64,000 nt of DNA from JABSSA01 sp039960995 (lineage in GTDB: Bacteria > Pseudomonadota > Alphaproteobacteria > Rhodobacterales > Rhodobacteraceae), in assembly GCA_039960995.1 (NCBI GenBank), contig JBDVKF010000080.1, forward strand, positions 86,316 to 150,315. Direction: 5' to 3'. Of the stretch, positions 36,413 to 45,216 are shown in pieces. How positions within the stretch are numbered: the first letter of the stretch is position 1; every line of letters begins with the position of its first letter. A program made the position numbers and the translations under genes. Under the pieces are notes generated by a model that worked only from the letters and a program-made list of their open reading frames with translations, was not told where the DNA came from and did no database searches.

Positions 36413-37497
36413 TGCGCTTCACCTGATGCTGCGTCTGATCCGCTGGCCAAAGCGCGCACAAAATCGCGGGCATTGATGACCCCAACAACAATGCCCGCGT
36501 CATTGCGCACAGCGACACCGTTTTCATTGTTCGCAAGGACCGGCAGCAAGGTCAGCAAAGACGTTTCCGCATCCACGACCTGTAATCCGTCAAAGGACAC
36601 ATCGCTTGGTTCGACAATGTCGCCCGCCGTCAGGACCATTTCCCACGGCACATCATTCGTAAACTCGCGCACGTAATCATCGGCAGGGTTCAGAATAAGA
36701 TCAACCGGGCGACCTATCTGAACCACTTCGCCGTCACGCATGATCGCCATGCGATCAGCAATGCGCAACGCTTCCAAAAAGTCGTGGGTGATAAAGACGA
36801 TGGATTTGTGCAATTCGGATTGAATGCGCAGAAATTCATCCTGCATTTGGCGTCTGATCAAAGGATCAAGCGCGCTAAACGGTTCGTCCAAAAACCACAG
36901 ATCTGGTTCCACGGCCAATGATCGCGCAATTCCGACGCGTTGTTGTTGCCCACCCGACAATTGCCGCGGAAAACTGCTTTCGCGTCCATTCAATCTAACA
37001 AGATCAATCACGTCTTGGGCTTTGGCTCGGCGTTCCGAAAGGCCGATCCCTTGCAATTCAAGCGGAAACGCCACGTTATCCAAAACGTTCAGATGCGGCA
37101 TCAAACCAAAGTTCTGAAACACCATCCCCATCTTATGCCGGCGAAATTCGATCAGTTCTTTGGCGTTTTTCTCTAAAAGGTTTTCACCGTTGAATAAAAT
37201 CTCTCCGGCAGTGGGTTCAACAAGGCGCGACAAGCAACGCACAATCGTTGACTTGCCCGATCCCGACAGCCCCATAATGACAAAGATTTCGCCAACATGA
37301 ACATCAAAAGAAACGTTTGCACTGGCGACGATGTGATCGTCGTCTCGGATGTGTTGTGCATGTTCCTTGGCCTGCGCGTCTGTGTCCACATTGCCGTTAC
37401 GGCTTTGGAAATAAGCGTCCGGTTGCGCGCCGTATACTTTCCAGACATTGCGGCAAGACAGCTTGACCTCACCTGTGCTGGCCTTTGCACTCGCCAT
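36409..37497 (-). CDS. Betaine/proline-type ABC transporter ATP-binding protein
   Basis: An ATPase of 362 residues of the ProV type. Walker A is GLSGSGKSTIVRCLSRL (about residues 75-91), the signature LSGGQQQRVGIARSL, Walker B LWFLDEPFSALDPL, and the switch histidine is in VFITHDFLEALR. After the ATPase domain comes an extension of about 90 residues with the degenerate CBS-like ending (IVVGVINARDFVRALASG). Such extensions sense osmolarity in related systems. It drives the double permease with the binding protein at 37611. Confidence 0.93.
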   Translation of the reverse strand: MASAKASTGEVKLSCRNVWKVYGAQPDAYFQSRNGNVDTDAQAKEHAQHIRDDDHIVASANVSFDVHVGEIFVIMGLSGSGKSTIVRCLSRLVEPTAGEILFNGENLLEKNAKELIEFRRHKMGMVFQNFGLMPHLNVLDNVAFPLELQGIGLSERRAKAQDVIDLVRLNGRESSFPRQLSGGQQQRVGIARSLAVEPDLWFLDEPFSALDPLIRRQMQDEFLRIQSELHKSIVFITHDFLEALRIADRMAIMRDGEVVQIGRPVDLILNPADDYVREFTNDVPWEMVLTAGDIVEPSDVSFDGLQVVDAETSLLTLLPVLANNENGVAVRNDAGIVVGVINARDFVRALASGSDAASGEAQ

Positions 37498-37569
37498 TGA
37501 TGTTACTCCTCAAATCGCTTGGCTGAGGACACAACGACTGGAATCCGTAGGCACAGCGTTACCCGGTGA

Positions 37570-37592
37570 TTGGCGGGACACTGCCCCGCCAA
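37570..37592 (-). promoter_or_regulatory. Stem-loop between binding-protein and ATPase genes
   Basis: TTGGCGGG (37570-37577) and CCCGCCAA (37585-37592) form a perfect eight-base-pair stem, 18 bases after the binding-protein stop. Likely message processing or partial termination that keeps the binding protein in excess. Confidence 0.5.
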
Positions 37593-37610
37593 CTTTGGCA
37601 TTATTTTAAA

Positions 37611-38537
37611 TCAACCGGCCCAAGCGCGCCAAGTTGCTTCATTGTCTTTCATCCACTCTGCAACGGCTTCTTCGACGGACAATCCATCCTGATCGACGCG
37701 TTGGATCAGCGCATTCTGAACATCATTGCTGAGCGCGTAGTTTTGCACGAATGTATAGGCTTTTGGCCATGTGGCAGCAAAGTCTTTGTGTACGATCTTT
37801 TGAACTGCAGCTTGGGCAAACCCGCATGCATTGCCGCGCGATTGATCAACACCAGCAAGACAATCAGGTGAACTGCTGTCCCACTTGACGACGTTCAATT
37901 CGATATCGGCGTGAATCCAATGTGGCTGCCAGAACATCATCAACATCGGCTGCTTTGCAGCAATAGCCGATTTCATTTCGGCCAACATTGCACCTTCACT
38001 GCCGCCCGCAACAGGCTGGAATGGAAGTTCAACAGCGGCAACTTGATCCGCAGACCGTGTGCCCCAATCCGCAGGATACGTAATCAGGCGTCCATTTGGG
38101 AACGTGTCCGCAGCCGCAAAAGCCTGCGCACAATCATAAAGCGCATCATAGGCGGGAAGTCCCGGACAGACCTCTTCCATGTACGGTGGGTAAAACCAGC
38201 CTTCCAAAGGTTGCAAACCCAACTCGCCTACAATCTCGATATCTCCGGATTCGACAGCCTTGGGGAAAATGTCGCCAACATTGTTGTTCCAGACTTCAGG
38301 TTGGAAATGCAGGCTACCTTCTGCAATAGCCGCGAATTGCGGAACTGCGCCGGCTGTGACGTATTCAACCGTCATACCCATTTCCTTCAAAACCGAACCC
38401 GCGATTTGCGCAGACAGGTTTTGGCCAGTCCATTCGTTGATTGCGATTTTGATGGGGTCGCCTTCAGCCAGTACCGGCGCCGCCAGTGTGACCCCTAGGG
38501 CGACTGCGACGTATTTTGCAGTGCTGCGATAGTTCAT
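37611..38537 (-). CDS. Glycine betaine / TMAO-type ABC substrate-binding protein
   Basis: A periplasmic binding protein of 308 residues with a signal peptide (MNYRSTAKYVAVALGVTLAAPVLAEG). The OpuAC-type fold shows KIAINEWTGQNLSAQIAG at the start and WQPHWIHADIELN, FVQNYALSND and WRAWAG at the end. Several tryptophans (WNNN, WFYP, WQPHW) are spaced as for an aromatic box that binds quaternary or methylated amines. This, with the 687-residue permease, fits the TmoX/TmoV/TmoW (TMAO) or betaine systems of roseobacters; I cannot separate these by eye. It is the first gene of the operon. Confidence 0.85.
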   Translation of the reverse strand: MNYRSTAKYVAVALGVTLAAPVLAEGDPIKIAINEWTGQNLSAQIAGSVLKEMGMTVEYVTAGAVPQFAAIAEGSLHFQPEVWNNNVGDIFPKAVESGDIEIVGELGLQPLEGWFYPPYMEEVCPGLPAYDALYDCAQAFAAADTFPNGRLITYPADWGTRSADQVAAVELPFQPVAGGSEGAMLAEMKSAIAAKQPMLMMFWQPHWIHADIELNVVKWDSSSPDCLAGVDQSRGNACGFAQAAVQKIVHKDFAATWPKAYTFVQNYALSNDVQNALIQRVDQDGLSVEEAVAEWMKDNEATWRAWAG

Positions 38538-38853
38538 TTCGAAACTCCCATTACCTTTTTTGTTGGCCCACTGAGGCGAAATTGGACCTTTGAGCCAAAA
38601 GTTAACCGTTGGGCAGCTTTCAAGTCAATTTGTCGGCGCTTTTTGCGTCAGTATTCGGGTTATGTACTAATGAAAGGAAAGGACGTCGAATGGCAAGGCA
38701 ATCCAGGTCTGACCTGTCCTGAAATTCGCCGACGTTAGCGATAGGCACCTTTCGAAAGTTTGCTTGTAGAGAAAGAGCCTCCACGATTACGAGCGTAAGG
38801 GGGCAATCGTAGGTATTTGATCCCACAGTTTGATGTTGTGATCTGCTCTTTGG
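38538..38853. other. Intergenic region, 316 bases
   Basis: Lies between the binding-protein start and the transposase remnant, and must hold the promoter of the transporter operon. No gene or repeat was recognised. The antisense frame at 38620-38988 overlaps the remnant and is not supported. Confidence 0.4.
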
Positions 38854-39139
38854 AATGAAAGGGAGCATTGTTTGACCAAGCCAAACTGCCCTTGGAAAAA
38901 TGGCCAGGTTGAACGTTTGAACCTCACGATCAAAGTCGCAACCGTCAAACGGAATCACCGCGATAGCCACAAACAACTTCGAACCCATCTGGCGATTTCC
39001 TTAACGTTTAAAAATACGCAAGACGTCTCAAAACCTCAGCGGTCTCACGCCCTACGAATACATGTGCAGAATCTCGACATCTAAGTCAGAGAGATTCATC
39101 CTGAATCCGGTCCACCAGATTCCAGAACTGGACATTTAG
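38854..39139 (+). pseudogene. Remnant of an IS481-type transposase (DDE integrase C-terminus)
   Basis: The first part contains L-T-K-P-N-C-P-W-x-N-G-Q-V-E-R-L-N and the T-I-K-x-A-T-V-K-R segment with D-S-H-x-Q-L-R-x-H-L-A, the C-terminal catalytic region of IS481-family transposases. At about 38990 the frame changes. A second frame continues with L-S-G-L-T-P-Y-E-Y-M-C-R and H-Q-I-P-E-L-D-I before a stop at 39137-39139, which matches the family's normal tail. The upstream part of the transposase and the ends of the element are missing. This is dead transposon debris. Confidence 0.72.
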
Positions 39140-39291
39140 TGTCTGTGTCCCCAAAATCCACTCAATGTCCTCGAAAGAAAATTGAAAGGTTCAGAACCTA
39201 TTGTTGTGACAAAGAAAATAACGAGCGTGTGATCCTCGGAATACAGAAATTATTCAATCAAAAGTTGAATTTACGATCTTATCGAGATAGG

Positions 39292-39306
39292 TTAACAAAA
39301 GGTTAA
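39292..39306 (+). promoter_or_regulatory. CtrA-type binding site TTAA-N7-TTAA
   Basis: TTAA (39292-39295) and TTAA (39303-39306) are exactly seven bases apart, matching the full CtrA consensus of alphaproteobacteria. The site is 39 bases before the start of the beta-helix gene, where CtrA could activate or repress the promoter. Confidence 0.55.
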
Positions 39307-39344
39307 TCAACCGATTTGTTCAAAAGTTCAAGGGGGAAGGAACT

Positions 39345-40766
39345 ATGAAAACTATTTCACGAAGATTGTTGGGCGCTGCTATTGGCGTTTCGTTTATGGC
39401 TGTGCCGACATACGCTCAGGATGCACAGACATTTTTGGTTACAAACACTCAGGATTCTGGTGAAGGCAGCCTGCGCAGTGCCTTGACAGCGGCAAGTTCT
39501 AGCAAAGGCAATGTGCGTGTTCTCATCACGGTGCGTGGCGATATCGAGATTGCGTCGGGGTTATCTTACGAGGGAACCGAGGCACTTGATCTTACAGGTA
39601 TGGGCAACCTGATCCGCACGAACGCAAACGAGACATTGCTTTCAGTGCCAAATGGTGCAGATCTGTCGATCAATGGGTTGTCTTTTCAGGGTCCGGGTGG
39701 ATTCAGCGTTGAGAACCGTGGCGATTTGAATGGTTCAGCCGGCAAAGGGATCGCAATGAGCGTCCCAAGAGAAGCGACAGAAACAATCGAAGTCAAATTG
39801 ACCAATGTCAGCGTTTTGGACGTTGCTGGTCATGGCGTGCATTTGTCAGATTGTTCACTTGCAGACGAATGTGGTGGTGGCTCAGGAGGCGGCGGCGACG
39901 GATCCGCGGCTGGCTTTGATATTACACTGACCAATGTTTCGGTGACAAATGTCGGCCATGGCAGTTTCGATGGTGATGGTTTCCGTGCCGATGAACGCGG
40001 AGCTGGCAGCATTACATTCTCGGCCACCGGATCAGAATTCATCGGGGTTGGTGCGGACGGTGTCGAACTTGATGAAGGGGATGCGGGTGACGTGATCGCC
40101 GTTGTCGATAATACAGTTTTTTCAAGCAACGGTAACTATTGTGACCCTACAGTTATGGCCGCATTCCTTCCCGATATTCCCGAAGGTGAATTCGAAGACT
40201 CTGTCATAGCCGAGGATGCAATCCCGGGTCCTGTAACAGGCTCGCCAGATGACAGTTGCGTCGAGCGCGAAGTGTCTTTGTATGATAGCGGTTTCGTCGA
40301 AGAGTACGAGTTTGGGCTCGATCTTGATGACGGAATTGATCTTGATGAGGCCGGAGAAGGTTCGATCATTTCGGACATGTTCAACTCAGTCATCAACGAC
40401 AATCGCGATGAAGGTGTCGATTGGGATGAAGAAGGCCCAGGCGATATCATCGCGACATTCGTTGCGACCCAGGCGTACTTGAACACGGATGACGGTTTTA
40501 AAATGTCCGAAGAAGACAGTGGCCGTGTGATTGGGTTTGTCGATGGCGCTCTTGCTTCGGCAAATGGTGGAAAAGGCATCGTATTCGAGGAAGAAGACGA
40601 GGGCGATGTGAATGTGATCGTCAATGCAACCGCGACCTCAAAGAATGACGATAGCGACAATACGGGGCTTGAAGTTGTGCAAAACGATGAGGGTGGAGGC
40701 TCACTGGTGATAACGGCGTCTCAGCTCGGCGATGGCGGGTATTCCCGAGGTGTCATCGTAGAATAA
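39345..40766 (+). CDS. Secreted acidic beta-helix repeat protein
   Basis: A secreted protein of 473 residues with a signal peptide cleaved after TYAQD (about residue 24). The N-terminal DSGEGSLRSAL motif is typical of right-handed beta-helix surface proteins. From about residue 205 onward come roughly 37-residue repeats, each with D-D/A-G-hydrophobic-x-(L/W/M)-D/E-E-x-G-x-I/V and a short hydrophobic strand (GVELDEGDAGDVI, GIDLDEAGEGSII, GVDWDEEGPGDII, GFKMSEEDSGRVI, GIVFEEEDEGDVN). The acidic ladder suggests calcium binding, but this is inferred. The start follows GGGGGAAGGAAC. It is preceded by a CtrA-type site and followed by a hairpin. Confidence 0.8.
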   Translation: MKTISRRLLGAAIGVSFMAVPTYAQDAQTFLVTNTQDSGEGSLRSALTAASSSKGNVRVLITVRGDIEIASGLSYEGTEALDLTGMGNLIRTNANETLLSVPNGADLSINGLSFQGPGGFSVENRGDLNGSAGKGIAMSVPREATETIEVKLTNVSVLDVAGHGVHLSDCSLADECGGGSGGGGDGSAAGFDITLTNVSVTNVGHGSFDGDGFRADERGAGSITFSATGSEFIGVGADGVELDEGDAGDVIAVVDNTVFSSNGNYCDPTVMAAFLPDIPEGEFEDSVIAEDAIPGPVTGSPDDSCVEREVSLYDSGFVEEYEFGLDLDDGIDLDEAGEGSIISDMFNSVINDNRDEGVDWDEEGPGDIIATFVATQAYLNTDDGFKMSEEDSGRVIGFVDGALASANGGKGIVFEEEDEGDVNVIVNATATSKNDDSDNTGLEVVQNDEGGGSLVITASQLGDGGYSRGVIVE

Positions 40767-40770
40767 AGAA

Positions 40771-40801
40771 ATGGTCAGTCTCCTGTGCGGGGACTGACCA
40801 T
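40771..40801 (+). terminator. Hairpin after the beta-helix gene
   Basis: A 13-base-pair stem with one mismatch (arms ATGGTCAGTC-TCC at 40771-40783 and GGGGACTGACCAT at 40789-40801) with a short loop, directly after the stop. There is no clear T-run, so it may act by Rho-dependent release or message protection. Confidence 0.6.
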
Positions 40802-40904
40802 CGCTTCGCTTTGGAAGCTAGAAACATTCTGTGTGGCTTTTCAGCGCACTCAAGCGAATGTCACCTTGTTGGTCATTCACACCCGATACTCAAAGCTCCC
40901 TAAC

Positions 40905-41168
40905 TTAGGTTTTATCCTCAGTCTTATCTTGCGCTTTGAGACGTTTCTTTAAACTCGCTTTTTCTTCCTTAAGCGTCTCAATCTCCGTCAGATTGATATC
41001 CCGCTCTCTTCGCGCCTGATTGAGATTGGCTTCCCAAAACTCTGCTTCTGAGGTTAACGTCTGGTGTTTTTTTGAGTTTCCAAGGCCCCAAATAGCCCAA
41101 CCAAATATTCCACCCAGTACAAGGGTACAGACCATATAGCCCAAAACCGGGTTCACGATATCAAACAT
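40905..41168 (-). CDS. Small membrane protein with a coiled coil
   Basis: A protein of 87 residues. One N-terminal hydrophobic segment (about residues 6-26) is followed by a charged, heptad-like region with EIETLKEEKASLKKRLKAQD. The ATG at 41168 was chosen because GGAG lies eight bases before it; a TTG further upstream is a poor start. No family is recognised. It lies 75 bases downstream of the OmpA coiled-coil gene in the same direction and may be co-transcribed. Confidence 0.65.
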   Translation of the reverse strand: MFDIVNPVLGYMVCTLVLGGIFGWAIWGLGNSKKHQTLTSEAEFWEANLNQARRERDINLTEIETLKEEKASLKKRLKAQDKTEDKT

Positions 41169-41243
41169 CACGGGTCTCCACTTCAAGTCGACACTTTAAA
41201 ACAAAGGTCTCCGACTGCTTTTCTAGGAAAGACAATTTGCAGA

Positions 41244-43034
41244 TCATCTTTGCTGCCAATCAAAAGTAATACGACGGTTTGCAGCACGTCCGGCAATCGA
41301 ACCATTCGACTCGATTGGTTGAGTTTCACCAAAACCAGCAGCCCGCATGTTAACCGGCAAAACACCGAGCTCTGCCAAATAGTCCACTACGGCTTGTGCA
41401 CGATCTTCACTCAGAGTTTGGTTCTTAGCCTCGGGGCCTTGGCTGTCCGTATGCGCACCGATTTCGATGATCAGGTCATCGCTCTGGCATTCTATCGCAA
41501 GCGCGCCCAACAGGTCCAGTGTCTCAATTGAACCAGTGGAAAAGTTCGCCGTCCCGACATCGAAAGTCACAGGCGCTGCCGCCAGAACATCACTTGCCCG
41601 TGCGACACATTGCGCTGCAAAACTTATCGCTTCCGCCGCTGGATCAGCGACTTCTGCTTCGGCTTCAGTTTCTTCTGGTGCTGCTGGTGCTGCTGGTGCT
41701 GCTGGCTCACTTTGCTCAGCAACGACCGCTGGCTCTGTTGCTTCGGCCTGAAGGGCGGCAATTACAACATCACGTTCTTCTACCGCTGCAGACAACGTCG
41801 CAATTTGAGCGCTTGCCTCTTCATAGGATTGACCAACCTCGGCCAGCTGTGTTTCCAGTGATGAAATCGACGCGTCACGCTCCGTAATATTGGTGTTCAA
41901 AGACTCATTAGCAGCCTCGATACCGGCGATTTGCTTTGCCATCTCGTCAACGACCTCATCGCGTTCGGCAAGGTTACTTGTTAACTCGGCAAACCGCGCG
42001 TCTGTCTCTTGGCCAATTGCAGCAACCTTCGCCAATTGCGTTTCCAGTGACGTAATCGACGCATCGCGTTCTGCAATGCCGGCGTTCAAAGTTTCATTCT
42101 CTGCCTCGATACCAGTGATTTGGTCCGTCATCTCAGCAACAGTTTGATCGCGCTCTGCCAGGTTGGTTGTCAACTCTGCAATCCGGGCGTCTGTGTCTTG
42201 ATCGGATGAACCAACCTCAGCCAATTGCGTCTCGAGCGACGAGATTAAAGTATCGCGTTCTGTGACATCCGCATTCAAAGATTCATTTGTGGTTTCAAAA
42301 TCAGTGATTTGGTTTGCCATCTCGCTAACAGCCTGCTCGCTTTCTTCAAGCTTGGTTGTTAACTCGGTAATCCGATCATCTACCTCTTGTCCGGATCCAC
42401 CAACCTCTGACAGTTGCGTTTCTAGCGTCGCAATCGATGTATCACGTTCCGCAATAGCAGCGCTCAGAGACTCGTTCGCAGCCACGATTTCAGTGATTTG
42501 GTTCGTCATGTCGCTGACAGCCTGGTCGCGTTCTTCCAGGTTGGTTGTCAAAGTCGCGACCGAGGACTGTAATTCAGTAAGTGTTCCGTCCCGCTCGGTA
42601 AGCTGCGCTTGCAATTGTTCAACTTCATCGCTCGGCACAGCTGTTTCAACCGTGGCAGTCAATTCCGCTATGCGCGTTGCGGCTGAATCTGCTTGTTGTT
42701 GAAGGGTTGCATTTTGTCCGGAAATTGCTTCCAGCTCATCGTCCTTAGTTTCAACAGCAGCTTGAACTTGTGCCAACTCGCCTGCCAAACCATCACGCTC
42801 AGATGTGAGGGTCTGAACGGATTGATTCAGCGTGTCGATATCCGCCTCAAGTGCTATTTTTTGCTCTTGCAGTTCCGCATCCGCGTTCGCAGCGGATTCA
42901 GCCTGCGCCAATCGCTCTGCCATTGCGACCTGCTGTTCAGCGATCGCAGTAGCCTCTTCAGAGGTTTGTTTTTGGGCGAAATAGAATGTCAGTCCGGTCA
43001 GGCCAACAACTAAAGCTATAAGTAGTGCTCTCAT
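41244..43034 (-). CDS. Coiled-coil OmpA-domain envelope protein with four 63-residue repeats
   Basis: A protein of 596 residues. An N-terminal hydrophobic segment (residues 3-20) anchors or exports it. A long coiled coil follows, in which residues 159-410 are four tandem copies of exactly 63 residues, each with an E-R/S-D/E-x(3)-V-x-x-M-x-x-Q-I segment and a T-x-I-x-x-L-E-T-Q-L end. After a proline/alanine-rich linker at about residues 430-465 comes an OmpA-type peptidoglycan-binding domain with IEIGAHTDSQG and FGETQPIESN. This suggests a protein that spans the periplasm and holds cell wall, with length set by repeat number. Confidence 0.85.
   Translation of the reverse strand: MRALLIALVVGLTGLTFYFAQKQTSEEATAIAEQQVAMAERLAQAESAANADAELQEQKIALEADIDTLNQSVQTLTSERDGLAGELAQVQAAVETKDDELEAISGQNATLQQQADSAATRIAELTATVETAVPSDEVEQLQAQLTERDGTLTELQSSVATLTTNLEERDQAVSDMTNQITEIVAANESLSAAIAERDTSIATLETQLSEVGGSGQEVDDRITELTTKLEESEQAVSEMANQITDFETTNESLNADVTERDTLISSLETQLAEVGSSDQDTDARIAELTTNLAERDQTVAEMTDQITGIEAENETLNAGIAERDASITSLETQLAKVAAIGQETDARFAELTSNLAERDEVVDEMAKQIAGIEAANESLNTNITERDASISSLETQLAEVGQSYEEASAQIATLSAAVEERDVVIAALQAEATEPAVVAEQSEPAAPAAPAAPEETEAEAEVADPAAEAISFAAQCVARASDVLAAAPVTFDVGTANFSTGSIETLDLLGALAIECQSDDLIIEIGAHTDSQGPEAKNQTLSEDRAQAVVDYLAELGVLPVNMRAAGFGETQPIESNGSIAGRAANRRITFDWQQR
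41805..42560 (-). repeat. Four tandem 189-base coding repeats
   Basis: Within the coiled-coil OmpA gene, the segment encoding residues 159-410 consists of four consecutive units of 63 codons (189 bases each). Units share E-R-D/E-x-Q/E-x-V-x-x-M-x-x-Q-I and the S/T-x-L-E-T-Q-L end. 63 residues are nine heptads, so the coiled-coil register is kept. Units have diverged, so the duplications are old or under selection. Confidence 0.8.
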
Positions 43035-43170
43035 GAATACCTTCCCTGATCACGTACAACCTTGACGCACAGCGGTGCTAATACAGCCGTAAAGCGAAAT
43101 CTAGCCAAACTTTACTAAGCTGGCGTTAGAACTTGAATCCTAGCGCCAGCTGTTTTGTAGTGTTGTATTT

Positions 43171-44823
43171 TTACTTGCGCACCCAGATCTCAACGCGACG
43201 ATTGATGGCACGGCCATTTGCGTCCGTATTGCATGCGGATGGCGATAACTCTCCATAAGCACGGTTTTCGAAAGCGATATTTTGCAGTCGAGACCCTGCC
43301 AAGCTGGCAATCTGATTCTCTACTGTAACTGCCCGGCGTCCCGCCAAGCGGACATTGTTGTCAAAATTGCCAACGTTATCGGCAAAACCAACAAGAGCGA
43401 CACGCGTGCCCGTCGGAAGATCCTCAAGATAAGAAATCAACCTCTGAAGATCGTTCAGCTCTTTATTGCCGAGGACGGTAGTCCCGCTCGGGAATCGGAT
43501 TGTTGTGGACAAACGATCCCACAGCGCTTTGGCATCCGTCATTTGATTGATCAACTGAGTGTCTGCAGCAGTTGGAACTCGGTCAATCGCAACATCAACA
43601 TCTGAAACAGTTTGCGCAACACGTTCAACTGCGAAACTGACAAAATCGGATCGTTCAATCGCGTCATCAACTGCCGGTGACTTTGCATAATTCAGAAAAC
43701 TTGTTGCATCTTCCGATAGTGCTTCAGCTCTGTTGTAAAGATAGAGCCGGCGTACCAGAGGATATTGCTCGGTTTTTATGTCGAATGCAGTGGCCGAAGA
43801 TGTAATGCCACAGCTGCTTGTCAATGCTACATTGCCAAGCCCTTCAGCGAAAACCGCGCTCACATAACCAATTGCGTTAGGGTCATCGCGCACCGCAGCC
43901 GCCATTTCCGGATGATCACCTTCAATTTCCAAAACGTTCTCGCCAAGTTCGCGTTCTTCGCCATCAAAAATGGTGCCTTCGAAAAGGCGGCGTGTACTGC
44001 CACCGTCACGAGAGACGACATTGATTGGTGCGTCGATACCACCGACCTCCGACCAATTTGTGATCTCACCCTGATAGATCGCTGCAATTTGATCTAGTCT
44101 AAGAGCGGTCACCGGGTTGTCTGGATGGGTCGCAACGGCAATGCTGTCCATTGCGATAACTGTCTCGTTGTCGGTTCCCCGCAAACCACCGTTGCGAACA
44201 ATCTCTGCGACTTCGCTGTCCCTTGCGGCGCGAGACGCCATCCCAAAGTCCGCAGCAGCTGCAGCTAGCCCCTCAAATGCTTCAGAAGACCCTGTTGATT
44301 TTACGAAAATGCTGCCGACCTCAGAACCATCGGCCCCAAGGTATCGCACGTAGGTGTCTTCTTTGGAAAGTACAGTGGTATCAATATCTGCGTTTAGAGA
44401 TGCAGCATAATCTTCCATCATAGCGGGCATTAATTTCAGGCCAACCGTGTCGGAACCAATGAAACTAACGCGCGCATCGGACAGGTCAACTGCGGCGTCG
44501 GTATTTGCGTCTTCAACTGCGGCAGGAGCAGCAGCGGCGGTTTCACTTTCCGAAAAAGGGCAACCCGTACCTTCGCAGGTTACAGCGTCGGAAGGGACCC
44601 GAATTGTACCAACATCTTCGGTCAAAAGAATGTAAAACCCATCCTCAACACCCAGAAGTTGCCCAGATTTGGATTCTGCCGAACTATTATCTGTCAATAC
44701 GACAGACGGTGTTTCAACGACACTTCCAAAAGCAGATGAGCTACCTTCGTTTTGAGCCTGTGCAAAAGTTGCGGTCAACGTCATCGCTGCGGTTGTCAAA
44801 AGCAAAGAAGTTCTTTGTTTCAT
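43171..44823 (-). CDS. Periplasmic-binding domain fused to OmpA domain
   Basis: A protein of 550 residues. A signal peptide is visible (ends near AQAQ, residue 24). After a spacer of about 80 residues comes a domain of about 260 residues resembling phosphate-type (PstS) binding proteins: ARVSFIGSDTVGLKLMP, VKSTGSSEAFEGL, and VVSRDGGSTRRLFEGTIF, with the conserved S-R-D-x-x-S-G/S-T-R-x-x-F loop. The last 120 residues are an OmpA-type domain (VALVGFADNVGNFDNNVRLAGRRA). ATG at 44823 follows GAGG with good spacing; a GTG 12 bases upstream is weaker. Such fusions could tether ligand-binding to the cell wall. Confidence 0.82.
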   Translation of the reverse strand: MKQRTSLLLTTAAMTLTATFAQAQNEGSSSAFGSVVETPSVVLTDNSSAESKSGQLLGVEDGFYILLTEDVGTIRVPSDAVTCEGTGCPFSESETAAAAPAAVEDANTDAAVDLSDARVSFIGSDTVGLKLMPAMMEDYAASLNADIDTTVLSKEDTYVRYLGADGSEVGSIFVKSTGSSEAFEGLAAAAADFGMASRAARDSEVAEIVRNGGLRGTDNETVIAMDSIAVATHPDNPVTALRLDQIAAIYQGEITNWSEVGGIDAPINVVSRDGGSTRRLFEGTIFDGEERELGENVLEIEGDHPEMAAAVRDDPNAIGYVSAVFAEGLGNVALTSSCGITSSATAFDIKTEQYPLVRRLYLYNRAEALSEDATSFLNYAKSPAVDDAIERSDFVSFAVERVAQTVSDVDVAIDRVPTAADTQLINQMTDAKALWDRLSTTIRFPSGTTVLGNKELNDLQRLISYLEDLPTGTRVALVGFADNVGNFDNNVRLAGRRAVTVENQIASLAGSRLQNIAFENRAYGELSPSACNTDANGRAINRRVEIWVRK

Positions 44824-45216
44824 TTTGTGCCTCACTGTAGAAAGAGAATTCTTCGGTGGTTGTGAAAGTCGGGCGCAACTCTACGCCTCAGACAAACTAA
44901 TCAAGGGATAATTCGGCAACAATATGGCCCTATAAGGAAATATTGTGTCCATTTGTCCCAAGCTCCCTCCAGCTTCGCGCATCGGGAGTGGGTTTCGGTC
45001 TTTGCCGCTACTTAACAACCTTACCCGTCCTCTTACTCTGCAAGAAATTCTAACGGTGCTCTCTTTCCCAATTCTAAACAGCGTCCGGGTTAGCTGGATT
45101 GCAAACGTTTACATGGCTTCGCGCATCGCCAATCGCAAAGACACAAAGACACAAAGCCGTTGAAACTTGTTCATTTCCTATGTTTTCAAGGCGGCAGCCG
45201 CGCGAAACCAGCCTCT
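44824..45216. other. Intergenic region, about 393 bases
   Basis: No gene was supported. It holds the promoter of the gene at 43171-44823. A 13-base direct repeat, GCTTCGCGCATCG, occurs at 44972-44984 and 45116-45128, 144 bases apart. The short plus-strand frames at 44945-45163 and 45160-45387 lack family features. Confidence 0.4.

Noticed and set aside
38620..38988. Minus-strand frame of 122 codons
   Set aside because: Antisense to the IS481-type remnant.
44945..45163. Plus-strand frame of 72 codons
   Set aside because: No ribosome-binding site, no motifs, and low-quality composition; left as intergenic.
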